Origin: Aldehydirespirator sp965203635
GTDB lineage: Bacteria; Actinomycetota; Acidimicrobiia; Acidimicrobiales; Aldehydirespiratoraceae
Direction: 5' to 3'
DNA length: 64,000 nucleotides
Assembly (NCBI GenBank): GCA_965203635.1
Contig: OZ241903.1
Coordinates: forward strand, 2,046,001 to 2,110,000
Position 1 is the first letter of the stretch, and each line of letters starts with the position of its first letter. The notes under the pieces were generated by a model. That model searched no databases. It was not told where the DNA came from and was given only the letters and a program-made list of their open reading frames with translations. A program made the position numbers and the translations under genes. Shown one piece after another: positions 1 through 7,962 of this stretch.

Positions 1-3000
1 CGTCGTCGGTGATCGACACCGTCGCGGCGGTGGTGTCGCCCGCGGTGACGCTCGCGGGCAGCGGCCCGAACCCCAGCAGCAGGCTCTCGTCGTCGTCGTC
101 GGCGACGTCGTCTGTGGTGCGCACGGTGAAGGTGGCCGCGGTCTCGCCGGGCTCGAAGGTGACATGGCCGGGCACCCCCGAATAGTCCGCGGCGGTCGCG
201 CCGCCCTGGGGAGCGACCGTGATCGGCACCTCCACTTCGCGGTCGGGATCAGCCGACAGGTTCACCGTCACCGTGACGCTGTCGCCCTCGGTCACCGAAT
301 ACGTCGCCGCAGCGAAGCTGGCGCGCACCTCAGGTATCGCCCGCTCGCTGGCGCGCACCTCGATCTGGTACAGGTTCCCGCCGCGGAGCTCCCAGCCGGG
401 CTGCGAGCCGACATCGAAGTCCGTGTTGGGGGTGCCGGGAATCCATATGGTGGTGCTGCCGCGGTTGGAGTCGAACTTGAGCTTGAGCCGGTAGACGGTG
501 TCGGGCAACAGCTCGGTCCCCGCCGGCGCGCTCAGCGTCTGCACGCCGCTCAAGCGCTGGAGAAACGAGAGAGACGGCAGGGTGAGGTCGGCGACCTTGG
601 TGCCGTCCTGGCGGACGATGCTCGCGTCCAGCGCGAACGAGTCGCTATAGGAGATGCCGGTGTCGGCCGCGTCGGGGTGCGAGAAGCGCACCCTGACCGA
701 GTCCAGGTCATAGCCCGAGGGATGACTGCCTGTCCTGAACCCGACATGCCGCGAGACAGGAATGCCCTGCGGCGACTGCACGCCGCCACCCACATTCACG
801 AACCGCACGTCGGTCAACGACTCCCTGCCCGAGACGGTCTGGCCGAGGTTGCGGATCATCACCAGGCTGCTGTTGATCGTGACCGTCGTCGAGGCGGGGG
901 TGCCCGAGGTCACTCCCGTGGGCAGGGTCCCGAAGCTGAGCCGCACCCAGTCGCCGTCGTCGGCGTCGGTGTCGTCGGTGGCTGAGAGCACCACGGTGGC
1001 GGTGCGCTGGCCGGCCCCGAAGTTCAGGCTGGTCCCCGACAGGCTGTAATCGTCGGTGCCGGTGCTCGATGACCGCGTGGTGGTGACCGGAACAGTCACG
1101 GTCCGCTCGGGATCGTCGGACAGGGTGGCGCTGAGGACGACGCTTGCGCCCTCGGCCACATAATGCCGGCTCTGGTCCCAGCTCACCGTCACCGAGTCGG
1201 GTGCGTCGTTGTCGTCCAGCCGCACCGTCGCTGTGTCCGCCACGCCGTCCGCGGACACCCGCAGCGGCAGATCCCCGAACCCCAACAACAGCGACTCGCC
1301 GTCGTCGTCTTCGCTGTCATCGGTCGCGGTCACCGTGAAGGTCGTGTCGGTCTCGCCCGACGCGAACGTGACGCTCTCAGGAACCCCCGAAAAATCAGCA
1401 TCCGAAGCACCACCCCGCTTGCGCACCGTGATCGGCACCACCACCTCGCGCCCGGGGTCACGCGACAGGCTCACCCCGACCTCGACCTCTTCGCCCTCCA
1501 CCGCACCGAAGCTCCCCCCGCTGGTGAACCCCACACGCACCGCCACACCGTCAAAGATCGACACGGTCGCCTCGGTGGTGTCGCCTGCCTCTAACCCATC
1601 GGGCAGCGTTCCCAGCGACAGCAGCACCCCCTCTCCTGGATCGCTCACCCCGTCATCGACCGCCGCCAACGCGAACTGCGCCCGCTCGTCGCCCGCGCTG
1701 AAGCTCACACTGGCAGGCACCACAAAATCAGCAGCCGACGCGCCGCCCAACGGCGTCGCCGTGATCGGCACCACAAAATCGGCCTCAGACGCCAGATCCA
1801 GACGCAGATCCACCACCGCCGACCCGCCCTCCACCGCCAGATACGAATCGGCCGCGAACTCCACACGCGAACGAAAATCACGCGTCACGCCGTTCACCGC
1901 CATCAACACCCTGCCCGTACGCCAAGCAGCATCACCCCACGACTCATGCCCCCCCAGCGCCAACGACCCCGACCGCACAGCCCACCCCGACGCGGCGCCC
2001 TCATCCACATCGTCAGAGTTCGTCAATATCAGCTGAGTCGTCTGCTCGCGGCTACCGTTGTCAGCGACCACCACCGCATACCACGAATCCGGATCCAGCA
2101 TCGAACCCTCCGGCGCAGCAAACACATTCACCCTCCTAGCAGCCACACCCCCCACCGGACTGCGCAACGCAAACAACCGGGACGCCGGCCGGAAATCATC
2201 ATCCACCGACCACACACTCACCCCCACACGCGCCGAAGAATGCACCGCCTGAAACCTCACCGACACCGACTCCAAATCCACCCCCGAAAGACTCGGCCCC
2301 GTCCCAAACACCTGCGCCCGCGCCCCCCCATTCCCAAAATTCACCCAAGCCCCATCCAGGCTCTGCCCCAACGTGCTCACCAACACACCCGCCGGCTCAG
2401 TCGGTTCGTTCCGAGTGACCTCCCGGGTGACCTCCTGGCTCTGCTCGTCGTTCTGGGGCTGCTTGTCTCTCGCATCGATGAGCGGCTGGTTCTCTTCGCT
2501 GACCGCGAGGTGCACTTCCTGGCTCCACGGGCCGGGATCCGCGCCCTCGTACCGGGACCGGACCCTGACCTTGTACTCCGCCCCCGGCTCGAGGCCCTTC
2601 AGCGTGTGCCGCGCATCGGCGGGGTACGCGTTGCCTGATTCGTCGGTCCAGGTGGGGAAGCTCTCGCCTGCTTTGGCCCAGTTCACGCGGTACTCGCTCG
2701 GAGGCGGGCTGGCCGGGTGCCAGCCGATGTCGAGCCGGCCCGGTTCGGTGCTGCTGAGGACGAGGCGGAGCACCGTCCCGTCTGCCAGCAGCTCAGCGCC
2801 GTAGCGGAAGATGTAGCTGTTGGGCCCCGCGGCGCGCGACTCGATGCGTGCGTAGTAGTCGCCGGCGGGAAGGTCGCGCTCGATCCACTCGTCGGTCAGG
2901 CCCGCATTGGCGCTCTGCGCGAGCATCTCGCCCGAATCGTCCTCGAGATGGAGATCGGCGTCGACATCGAGCCGCCTCAGGCCCAGGCCGACCGTGGCCG

Positions 3001-3286
3001 GGTCCGCGAGCCGGAATCTGTAGTAGTCGACCGCGTCATCGACGCCGTCGAGCGTGTCGGGGGGAAACTGAGGATCGCCAAGGCTGCTGATCTCGCCGAG
3101 ATCGACTGCACCGGCACGGGTGGCGTCGGGATCTTCGCTCTGCGCCTCAGCCGCAGGAACCGCAACCGTCGAGACCGCCACGGAAAGGACGACGAACGCC
3201 GATAGGACCCGCAAGGCAGATAGACCCCTTTGCCTTGTTGAGTGGTCCCGGCGTGGCAGTGCAGGAACCACGTCACGTCGACTCAT
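1..3286 (-). CDS. Large secreted surface protein with Calx-beta repeats (5' part only)
   Basis: The frame is open from an ATG at 3286 to the window edge, about 1095 codons, so the C-terminus is missing. The first ~50 residues have basic residues, a hydrophobic stretch (LSAFVVLSVAVSTVAV) and an AEA-type cleavage site, so export is likely. Residues ~60-150 resemble a PPC-type beta domain (YYRFRLADP, LPAGDYYARI). Residues ~160-265 resemble fibronectin III (LKGLEPGAEYKVRVRSRY). From ~490 onward come several Calx-beta-like units, each with an A.DF/Y..VP..V.F..GE pattern and a following DD..D..E acidic stretch that would bind calcium. The role is probably cell-surface adhesion or matrix; the substrate is unknown. 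Codon use changes sharply inside the gene at about 1650-2390. Confidence 0.85.
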   Translation of the reverse strand, partial: MSRRDVVPALPRRDHSTRQRGLSALRVLSAFVVLSVAVSTVAVPAAEAQSEDPDATRAGAVDLGEISSLGDPQFPPDTLDGVDDAVDYYRFRLADPATVGLGLRRLDVDADLHLEDDSGEMLAQSANAGLTDEWIERDLPAGDYYARIESRAAGPNSYIFRYGAELLADGTVLRLVLSSTEPGRLDIGWHPASPPPSEYRVNWAKAGESFPTWTDESGNAYPADARHTLKGLEPGAEYKVRVRSRYEGADPGPWSQEVHLAVSEENQPLIDARDKQPQNDEQSQEVTREVTRNEPTEPAGVLVSTLGQSLDGAWVNFGNGGARAQVFGTGPSLSGVDLESVSVRFQAVHSSARVGVSVWSVDDDFRPASRLFALRSPVGGVAARRVNVFAAPEGSMLDPDSWYAVVVADNGSREQTTQLILTNSDDVDEGAASGWAVRSGSLALGGHESWGDAAWRTGRVLMAVNGVTRDFRSRVEFAADSYLAVEGGSAVVDLRLDLASEADFVVPITATPLGGASAADFVVPASVSFSAGDERAQFALAAVDDGVSDPGEGVLLSLGTLPDGLEAGDTTEATVSIFDGVAVRVGFTSGGSFGAVEGEEVEVGVSLSRDPGREVVVPITVRKRGGASDADFSGVPESVTFASGETDTTFTVTATDDSEDDDGESLLLGFGDLPLRVSADGVADTATVRLDDNDAPDSVTVSWDQSRHYVAEGASVVLSATLSDDPERTVTVPVTTTRSSSTGTDDYSLSGTSLNFGAGQRTATVVLSATDDTDADDGDWVRLSFGTLPTGVTSGTPASTTVTINSSLVMIRNLGQTVSGRESLTDVRFVNVGGGVQSPQGIPVSRHVGFRTGSHPSGYDLDSVRVRFSHPDAADTGISYSDSFALDASIVRQDGTKVADLTLPSLSFLQRLSGVQTLSAPAGTELLPDTVYRLKLKFDSNRGSTTIWIPGTPNTDFDVGSQPGWELRGGNLYQIEVRASERAIPEVRASFAAATYSVTEGDSVTVTVNLSADPDREVEVPITVAPQGGATAADYSGVPGHVTFEPGETAATFTVRTTDDVADDDDESLLLGFGPLPASVTAGDTTAATVSITDD

Positions 3287-3346
3287 CCAGAAGTCGCAAG
3301 ACACCACACCAGATTACACAGTTCTCTATGGTAACCCCGCAGTCCT

Positions 3347-3439
3347 CTAGGTAGCTGGTGCCAAATGCGGTGTGTGCAGGTCCTTGTGGGTGTCGATCCC
3401 CCCGACCACCCGCACCAGGTCTCGTGTCATGCTTGTCAT
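3347..3439 (-). pseudogene. IS110-family transposase, N-terminal remnant
   Basis: The 30-residue frame MTSMTRDLVRVVGGIDTHKD... carries the VGGIDTHKDLH start typical of IS110-type DEDD transposases, in which the Asp of GID.HK is the first catalytic acid. The frame closes a few residues later, so more than 90% of a normal ~350-400 aa transposase is absent. No terminal repeats or second catalytic block are visible nearby. It is probably the stump of a decayed or rearranged element. The call rests on a short but characteristic motif. Confidence 0.55.
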
Positions 3440-3862
3440 GTGTCTGCTCCGGTCGTTCCAAGACGGTTCATGTGGCACACGGCTCGCCGACGCTGGCGGA
3501 CAAGACAGTGATGGGGCCTTCAGCCAGGCTCTGCATGAAGTCACACCGCCGGCGAGGCATGAGCCTCCACTGGGAGGCTCCCGAACAACCGACAGTTTCG
3601 AGGGAAGACAAAGCGTCAGTCGGATGTGTGGGTCAGAGAAGCCCGAGAGTCTGTCGCCTAGGTCGTCGAGTCGACCCTCGACCTGCCCGGCGCGCCGCTT
3701 CATGTCGGCCACGATCGCCTGAGCTTGTGCCTCGGCGCCGATGGCTTCGCCGGGCCGGAGCACCCGCTTGCCCATCCGGGCTAGCAGCCAGTGCCCGGGC
3801 ATCTTGTCGTAGTCCGCACGGCTGCTCGAAGAGGCTTCGTCGGAAGCTCGGCTCGTTGCCAT
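3440..3862 (-). pseudogene. Composite frame built from gene fragments
   Basis: An open frame starts at the ATG at 3862 and runs without a stop into the IS110 remnant, 171 codons in all. Residues 18-38 (YDKMPGHWLLARMGKRVLRPG) look like the start of a class I SAM methyltransferase, but no SAM-binding glycine loop follows. Next comes a segment rich in Ala, Arg and Glu (AQAIVADMKRRAGQVEGRLDDL), then low-quality sequence with Ser/Pro/Cys-rich codons. The mixture looks like joined fragments, not a functional protein. A genuine short hypothetical protein cannot be excluded. Confidence 0.4.
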
Positions 3863-3870
3863 CGAAGGCC

Positions 3871-4188
3871 TCAGTCCTGGCAGGGAGTACGGGCCGAGGA
3901 CATGAAGCCGCAGAATGTGTCCCGGCTGACCACCCAGACGCCGTCGACGAGCTGCATCTCGCCGGACAGGTCGCTGTAGGCGGCGCTCCCTCCGAACAGC
4001 ACGTTGTAAGTGACGGTGGCGACGTCTCCTTCGATCGAGACCGCGGTCGGTTCGAGGCTCACGCCACCGAAGGAAGCCCCGGTCTCCGCGTAGGCGGTGA
4101 CTGTCGACTCGAGCTGTGCCGCGTTCTCGAGATGGGGGACCTTGTCGGCGAAGTCGGCACACCTAAGAACATTCGCAACGCAACCTAA
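3871..4188 (-). pseudogene. 3' remnant of a small secreted or lipoprotein gene
   Basis: The frame reads well from 4188 to a stop at 3871 (CADFADKVPHLENAAQ..., then SIEGDVATVTYNVLFGG, then VDGVWVVSRDTFC). This alternation of strands and a final W-V-S-R element resembles small NTF2-like or DUF4878-type lipoproteins that end with a gain-of-function strand. No start codon or signal peptide lies upstream: a TGA at 4189-4191 precedes it directly. A GTG at 4062 would give only 63 residues. I read it as a gene that lost its 5' end in the same rearrangement zone as the IS110 stump. Confidence 0.45.
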
Positions 4189-4243
4189 TCAACACCGAGC
4201 TCTGTGCCCGGATCCTCGCTGGCCTCGCCGGCCGGCGTTCTGC

Positions 4244-4603
4244 TCAGGCCGGCTGGTTGAGCTCGATCATGTTGCCGGCGGGGTCGAAGAAGAAGGTCTG
4301 GCGGGCCGGCGTCCCCGGCAGCGGCTTGGGGTCGGCCACATCCACGCCCCGGTCTCGCAACTCTGCGACCGCGGCTTCGATGTCGTCCACCTTGAAAGCC
4401 CAGTGCTGGCCCTGCGGCGGCACCCAGCCCTCGACCTCGATGAGGTGCACCTCCCCGCCGCCCGGGGTCTGCAGCCAGCGGCCGTTGAAGCCGAAGTCGG
4501 GGCGGGGCAGCACGGCCATGCCCAGCACGTCGGTGTAGAACGGCGCCGCCGCCTCCACGTCGGGAACGTTGATCGACACGTGGTGTACCGGCCCGAGCTC
4601 CAT
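4244..4603 (-). CDS. VOC (glyoxalase/bleomycin-resistance) family protein
   Basis: A 119-residue single-unit VOC protein. It opens with VHHVSINVPDVEAAAPFYTDVLG, the usual first beta-alpha unit with the metal-ligand His, and ends with the second half FFFDPAGNMIELNQP, where the Glu of IEL is the usual second ligand. Such proteins dimerise and act as metal-dependent isomerases, lyases or dioxygenases; the substrate cannot be told here. The ATG at 4603 is preferred because the VOC fold begins just after it; an in-frame start at 4657 would lie inside the upstream inverted repeat. It is the last gene of a minus-strand set after mutM. Confidence 0.85.
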   Translation of the reverse strand: MELGPVHHVSINVPDVEAAAPFYTDVLGMAVLPRPDFGFNGRWLQTPGGGEVHLIEVEGWVPPQGQHWAFKVDDIEAAVAELRDRGVDVADPKPLPGTPARQTFFFDPAGNMIELNQPA

Positions 4604-4635
4604 GGCCGACACGCTAACGCCTCGTGGCCGAACGT

Positions 4636-4681
4636 TCTTGACGTAGTTGTGCCGCACATGTGAGGCGAACTACGTCAAGAA
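4636..4681. promoter_or_regulatory. 14-bp perfect inverted repeat between mutM and the VOC gene
   Basis: TTCTTGACGTAGTT at 4636-4649 and its exact complement AACTACGTCAAGAA at 4668-4681 are separated by 18 nt. It lies 14 nt after the mutM stop and about 30 nt before the VOC start. It could be an operator for the VOC gene, or a stem-loop between the two cistrons. There is no T tract on either side. Confidence 0.6.
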
Positions 4682-4694
4682 TGCACGCTGCGGG

Positions 4695-5510
4695 CTAGCG
4701 GCGCTGGCAGACCGGGCACCAAGTGGTGCCCCGGGCGTCGATGATCCGGCGGCGCAGCTCCGTGCCGCAGCGCTCGCACGGCTCGCCGGCCCGCCCGTAG
4801 CAGTGCAGGTGGTGCTGGTTGCGCCCCGACGAGCCGTCCAGGGTGGCGTAGTCGCGCAACGTGGTGCCGCCATGGCGCAGGCCCGACGCCAGCGCGGTTC
4901 GGATGGTGTCGGCCAGGCGGGCGGCTCGAGGCCTCGACAGGTGGCGGACAGCAGGGTTGATCTGTGCCAGCCACAGCGCCTCGTCGGCGTAGATGTTGCC
5001 CACACCCGCCACCGGTCGCTGCGACAGCAGCTGGGTCTTCACGCAGCGCCGGCTGGCGCTGAGCGCCCGCCAGAGGCCGTCGCCCGTGAACTGGTCACTG
5101 AGGGGTTCGGGCCCGAGGCGGTCGAGCGTGGCGATGGCCTCGTAGCGGCCGGCCTCCACGACGTGCACCCGCCCGAACCGTCGCACGTCGTGGAGCGTGA
5201 GCACCTCGTCGCCGTCCAGGTGCCACCAGGCCCGCAGGTGCGGATGGTCTCGATCGGCGTCGCGGGAGATGGACAGCCGGCCGGTCATCCCCAGGTGGAT
5301 GACCAGTTCGCAGCCGGATTCGCTGCCGTCATCAAGGGCGAGGATGAGGTACTTCCCGCGGCGGCCGACGGCTGAGATCTGGCCGCCGACCGCGTCCATG
5401 GCCGGCAAGAACTTCTCCGAGGGGTGGGAGCCGGCGTCGGTGATCGAGCACCCTGCCAGGCGCGGATGCAACTGGGCTCGGATGGTCTCGACCTCGGGAA
5501 GCTCGGGCAC
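4695..5510 (-). CDS. mutM: Formamidopyrimidine-DNA glycosylase (Fpg/MutM)
   Basis: Bifunctional glycosylase/AP lyase of base-excision repair that removes 8-oxoguanine and ring-opened purines. The catalytic residue is the N-terminal proline, so the start must be the GTG at 5510, giving M-PELPEVE; a start nine bases upstream would add residues before Pro and inactivate the enzyme. Other landmarks are the RRGKYL hairpin lysine (~53), the HLGMTGRL strand, VGNIYADEAL helix-two-turn-helix, and the C-terminal zinc finger CERC...CPVC. Length 271 aa is normal for the family. It lies between a small hypothetical gene and the VOC gene, on the same strand. Confidence 0.95.
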   Translation of the reverse strand: MPELPEVETIRAQLHPRLAGCSITDAGSHPSEKFLPAMDAVGGQISAVGRRGKYLILALDDGSESGCELVIHLGMTGRLSISRDADRDHPHLRAWWHLDGDEVLTLHDVRRFGRVHVVEAGRYEAIATLDRLGPEPLSDQFTGDGLWRALSASRRCVKTQLLSQRPVAGVGNIYADEALWLAQINPAVRHLSRPRAARLADTIRTALASGLRHGGTTLRDYATLDGSSGRNQHHLHCYGRAGEPCERCGTELRRRIIDARGTTWCPVCQRR

Positions 5511-5567
5511 CGGCCGCACCGTACCGGAGACGGCCGGGACCGGTGAGACATCCGCGCTGAGCGGGGA

Positions 5568-5876
5568 TCAGGCCGCGGCGGTCGCTCCGTTGGCGCCCCG
5601 CACGATCACGTCGATGGCGTCGATGAGGTCGGGCTGGCTCCTGAAGTGGTCGACCTGCTCGCCCTTCCAGGGCTGCACCAAGTCCTCCGGCTCGAAGCCG
5701 GCGCGCTGCCAAGCGGTGGCCACTATCCGGAGGGCCTGGTCGACCTCCGGAGTGGCCGCGGTGACCGCGGCTGCCGCCATGGCCTCCACATCGACCGTCT
5801 CGCTGTTCACCAGGGGACGGCGGATCGTGGAGATGCGGAATCGGATCGCCTCGGCCGCGATGCGAGTGTGGTTCAT
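5568..5876 (-). CDS. Small hypothetical protein upstream of mutM
   Basis: A 102-residue soluble, Ala-rich acidic protein beginning MNHTRIAAEAIRF; I do not recognise the family. It contains a helix-rich middle (VDVEAMAAAAVTAA), a WQRAGFEPEDLVQPW segment and a C-terminal helix with ANGATAAA. An ATG at 5936 in the same frame would extend it by 20 residues, but those codons cover the inverted repeat at 5903-5929 and include a Cys/Pro-rich stretch of poor coding character, so 5876 is preferred. It stands 57 nt before mutM on the same strand, so co-transcription is plausible. Confidence 0.55.
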   Translation of the reverse strand: MNHTRIAAEAIRFRISTIRRPLVNSETVDVEAMAAAAVTAATPEVDQALRIVATAWQRAGFEPEDLVQPWKGEQVDHFRSQPDLIDAIDVIVRGANGATAAA

Positions 5877-5902
5877 CGGCAGATGTTCAGTCCCGGGGAT
5901 TG

Positions 5903-5929
5903 ACGGTATACAGCTACAGAAAATACCGT
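5903..5929. promoter_or_regulatory. ACGGTAT/ATACCGT inverted repeat, candidate operator
   Basis: Perfect 7-bp arms ACGGTAT (5903-5909) and ATACCGT (5923-5929) flank a 13-nt A/T-richer spacer, which is unusual in this GC-rich sequence. It lies about 30-50 nt upstream of the chosen start of the small minus-strand gene and could bind a dimeric regulator of the set that includes mutM. Confidence 0.4.
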
Positions 5930-6006
5930 TATCCACAGGCTGAGTGGTGGATACCCGTCAATGGGAGCGTGCGCGGGTAGGTGAACGCCCATCGCGTCGG
6001 GGCGGG

Positions 6007-6101
6007 GTGTCTCCCGCTCTTGTTCGCTGCGCTCACGGGCCGCTCGGGCCACGGCCTCGCCCGTATGCAGCGGATTGGTGCGCCTACTCGCTCGGCCTCT
6101 A
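6007..6101 (-). repeat. Dispersed repeat, copy A, begins on the hemH stop codon
   Basis: Read on the minus strand it starts TAGAGGCCGAG, where TAG (6101-6099) is the hemH stop. Then comes a variable ~25 nt, CATACGGGCGAGGCCGTGG, the conserved core CCCGAGCGGCCCGTGAGCGC and a tail AGCGAACAAGAGCGGGAGAC. The core contains short GGCC/GGCC hairpins but no T tract. Confidence 0.9.
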
Positions 6102-7127
6102 ACGCAGCGGGCAGCAGCCGGCGGGGCAGGCGTCGGGACCGACGCCGAGACGGCCGAGGGAGCGCCGGGCAGCGCCGGGCGCGAGGCGCTCGGAGATCAA
6201 CTCCTGCCACATGGCCACGAAGCGGTCGTCGGGACCCGTGCCGGGGGTAACCGCCCGGACCAGCCGCATGCCCAGATCGGCCGCGGTGCCGGCCGCGACC
6301 ACGTCGAGGTCCCACATGACCTCCATGTGGTCGGTGACGAAGCCGATGGGGGCCAGGACCACGGACTCGACGCCTTCGTCGCGGGCCAGGCGTTCCAGGC
6401 AGTCGTTCACATCGGGCGCCAACCACGGCACCGAGGGCGGGCCGCTGCGGCTCTGCCAGGCCATGGTCCAGGCGTCGAACCCGGCACCGCCCGCCACCAG
6501 GCGAGCTGTCTCCTGCAGTTGACGCTCGTAGTCGCAGCCTGCAGCCATGGTTTCGGGTATGGAGTGGGCGGTGAACACCAGCCGAGCCTCCGATCGGAGC
6601 TCGGCGGGCAGGCTGCCGCGGGCCGCCGCGACGGCGTCGCTGAAGGGCTCGACGAAGCCGGGGTGGTCGTAGTAGGCGCGCACCTTGTCGATGGCGGGTG
6701 CGGCCTCTCCCACTGCGGCCCGGGCCACCTCGATGTCGTCCAGGTACTGGCGGCAGCCCGAGTACGACGAGTATGCGGAGGTGACGACGGCCAGCGCCCG
6801 GCGGCGCCCGGCCGCGGCCATCTCACCTACGGCGTCGGACAGGTAGGGGACCCAGTTGCGGTTCCCCCAGTACACCGGCAGGTCGTGGCCCGCGGCTGCG
6901 AGCCGGCGAGCCAGGGCGGTGCGCAGCCGGCGGCACTGGGCGTTGAGCGGGCTGGTGCCGCCGAAGTGGTGGTACTGCCGGGCGACCGCGGCCAGGCGCT
7001 CGGCGCCGATGTCGCGTCCCGCGGTGACGTTGGTGAGGAACGGCTCGACCTCGGAGGGGCCTTCAGGACCTCCGAAGGACACGATCACGACCGCGTCGTA
7101 GGCGGGAACTATCCCCAGCTTGTTCAC
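6099..7127 (-). CDS. hemH: Ferrochelatase (probably coproporphyrin III ferrochelatase)
   Basis: Inserts Fe(II) into a porphyrin in the last part of heme synthesis. The 342-residue protein has the N-terminal VSFGGPEGPSEVEPFL signature, HFGGTSPLN, the catalytic TAHSIP histidine block and the PIGFVTDHMEVMWDLD C-terminal half with the conserved Glu. An internal SGCRQY cysteine and a C-terminal CPAGCC cluster match the [2Fe-2S] ligands reported for actinobacterial enzymes, which use coproporphyrin III (also called CpfC); that substrate is inference. The stop codon is the first triplet of dispersed repeat copy A. It follows the enoyl-CoA hydratase gene by 51 nt on the same strand. Confidence 0.93.
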   Translation of the reverse strand: MNKLGIVPAYDAVVIVSFGGPEGPSEVEPFLTNVTAGRDIGAERLAAVARQYHHFGGTSPLNAQCRRLRTALARRLAAAGHDLPVYWGNRNWVPYLSDAVGEMAAAGRRRALAVVTSAYSSYSGCRQYLDDIEVARAAVGEAAPAIDKVRAYYDHPGFVEPFSDAVAAARGSLPAELRSEARLVFTAHSIPETMAAGCDYERQLQETARLVAGGAGFDAWTMAWQSRSGPPSVPWLAPDVNDCLERLARDEGVESVVLAPIGFVTDHMEVMWDLDVVAAGTAADLGMRLVRAVTPGTGPDDRFVAMWQELISERLAPGAARRSLGRLGVGPDACPAGCCPLR

Positions 7128-7178
7128 AGGTCTTGCCCCGAGTTGTCCACAGCCCCGGTCAAGGCGGGACGGCTGCGC

Positions 7179-7880
7179 TCAGTCCAGCACTCCGAAGTTC
7201 TCCAGGTCCTCGTCGAGCGTCGACAGGATGTGGTCGATGGTCTTCTGCCTCGCGGTGCGGCGGGTCAACCCGAAGGCGGTCCGGCGCACGTGCGCGGCCA
7301 GCGCCTGCGCCCTCTGCATGGCGGCATCCTCGAGCTCGTCGGCGGCGACCACTTCGTCGAGATAGCCGGCCTCGGCCGCGCCGCGGGGCGAGTAGGCGGT
7401 CGCCAGAGTGGTCGCCGCGGTGAAGTGCCGGGGGCTGAGCCGATCCCGGGCCAGCTCGATGGCGAAGATGGGCAGCGGCATGCCGATGGACACCTCGACG
7501 AGTCCGATCTTGGCCTCGACGTCGGCCCCGATGCGAACGTCGCTGGACAGCAGCATGATCGCGCCGAAGGCGATGGCGTGGCCGGTGCACGCGGCCACCA
7601 CGGGAACGGCCGCCCCGTAGAGCCTCGCCGCGGTGCGAGCCCCCGTGGACACGAGATCCCTGGCGGCATCGGGGCCCTCGCCGATCACTCCGAGATCGAA
7701 GCCGGCACTGAACCGGCCCTCCCGCCCGGTGATCACCAGCGCTCCCGCGTTCTGCTCGGCGTCCTCGATGGCGGCGTCGACGGCGGCGATGGTGTCGTAG
7801 CCGACCGCGTTGGCCTTGCCGTCGTCCAGGCGCAGCACGGCGACGCCGTCGGTGACTTCATAGGAGGTCTTCGATGTCAT
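7179..7880 (-). CDS. Enoyl-CoA hydratase/isomerase (crotonase) family protein
   Basis: A 233-residue crotonase-fold protein. DDGKANAVGYDTIAAVDAAI is the N-terminal spiral unit, GREGRFSAGFDLGVI is the oxyanion-hole and CoA-binding segment, and HAIAFGAIMLLSSDVRIGA forms the second oxyanion strand. The typical catalytic glutamates are not clear: the second-helix segment reads VEVSIGMPLPIF. The reaction is therefore uncertain; a hydratase in fatty-acid or branched-chain degradation is the default. The ATG at 7880 is chosen because the fold starts immediately after it. A longer frame to 8126 overlaps the divergent nfuA gene. Confidence 0.88.
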   Translation of the reverse strand: MTSKTSYEVTDGVAVLRLDDGKANAVGYDTIAAVDAAIEDAEQNAGALVITGREGRFSAGFDLGVIGEGPDAARDLVSTGARTAARLYGAAVPVVAACTGHAIAFGAIMLLSSDVRIGADVEAKIGLVEVSIGMPLPIFAIELARDRLSPRHFTAATTLATAYSPRGAAEAGYLDEVVAADELEDAAMQRAQALAAHVRRTAFGLTRRTARQKTIDHILSTLDEDLENFGVLD

Positions 7881-7949
7881 GGAATGAACCGTATCGCAGG
7901 CGCCTCGCCCGCCCGCCCACTCCACTACCGCCCGGTGGAGGGACCTCGG

Positions 7950-7955
7950 TAGGCT
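7950..7955 (+). promoter_or_regulatory. -10-like TAGGCT giving a leaderless nfuA start
   Basis: TAGGCT ends 7 nt before the ATG at 7963, and no Shine-Dalgarno motif intervenes. Transcription would start on or next to the A of ATG. A clear -35 box is not visible. Confidence 0.5.
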
Positions 7956-7962
7956 CGGGCTC

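Noticed and set aside
6075..7952. 625-codon plus-strand open frame over hemH and the crotonase gene
   Set aside because: It mirrors the codon pattern of two well-recognised minus-strand genes, has Gly/His/Arg-rich composition and no domain.
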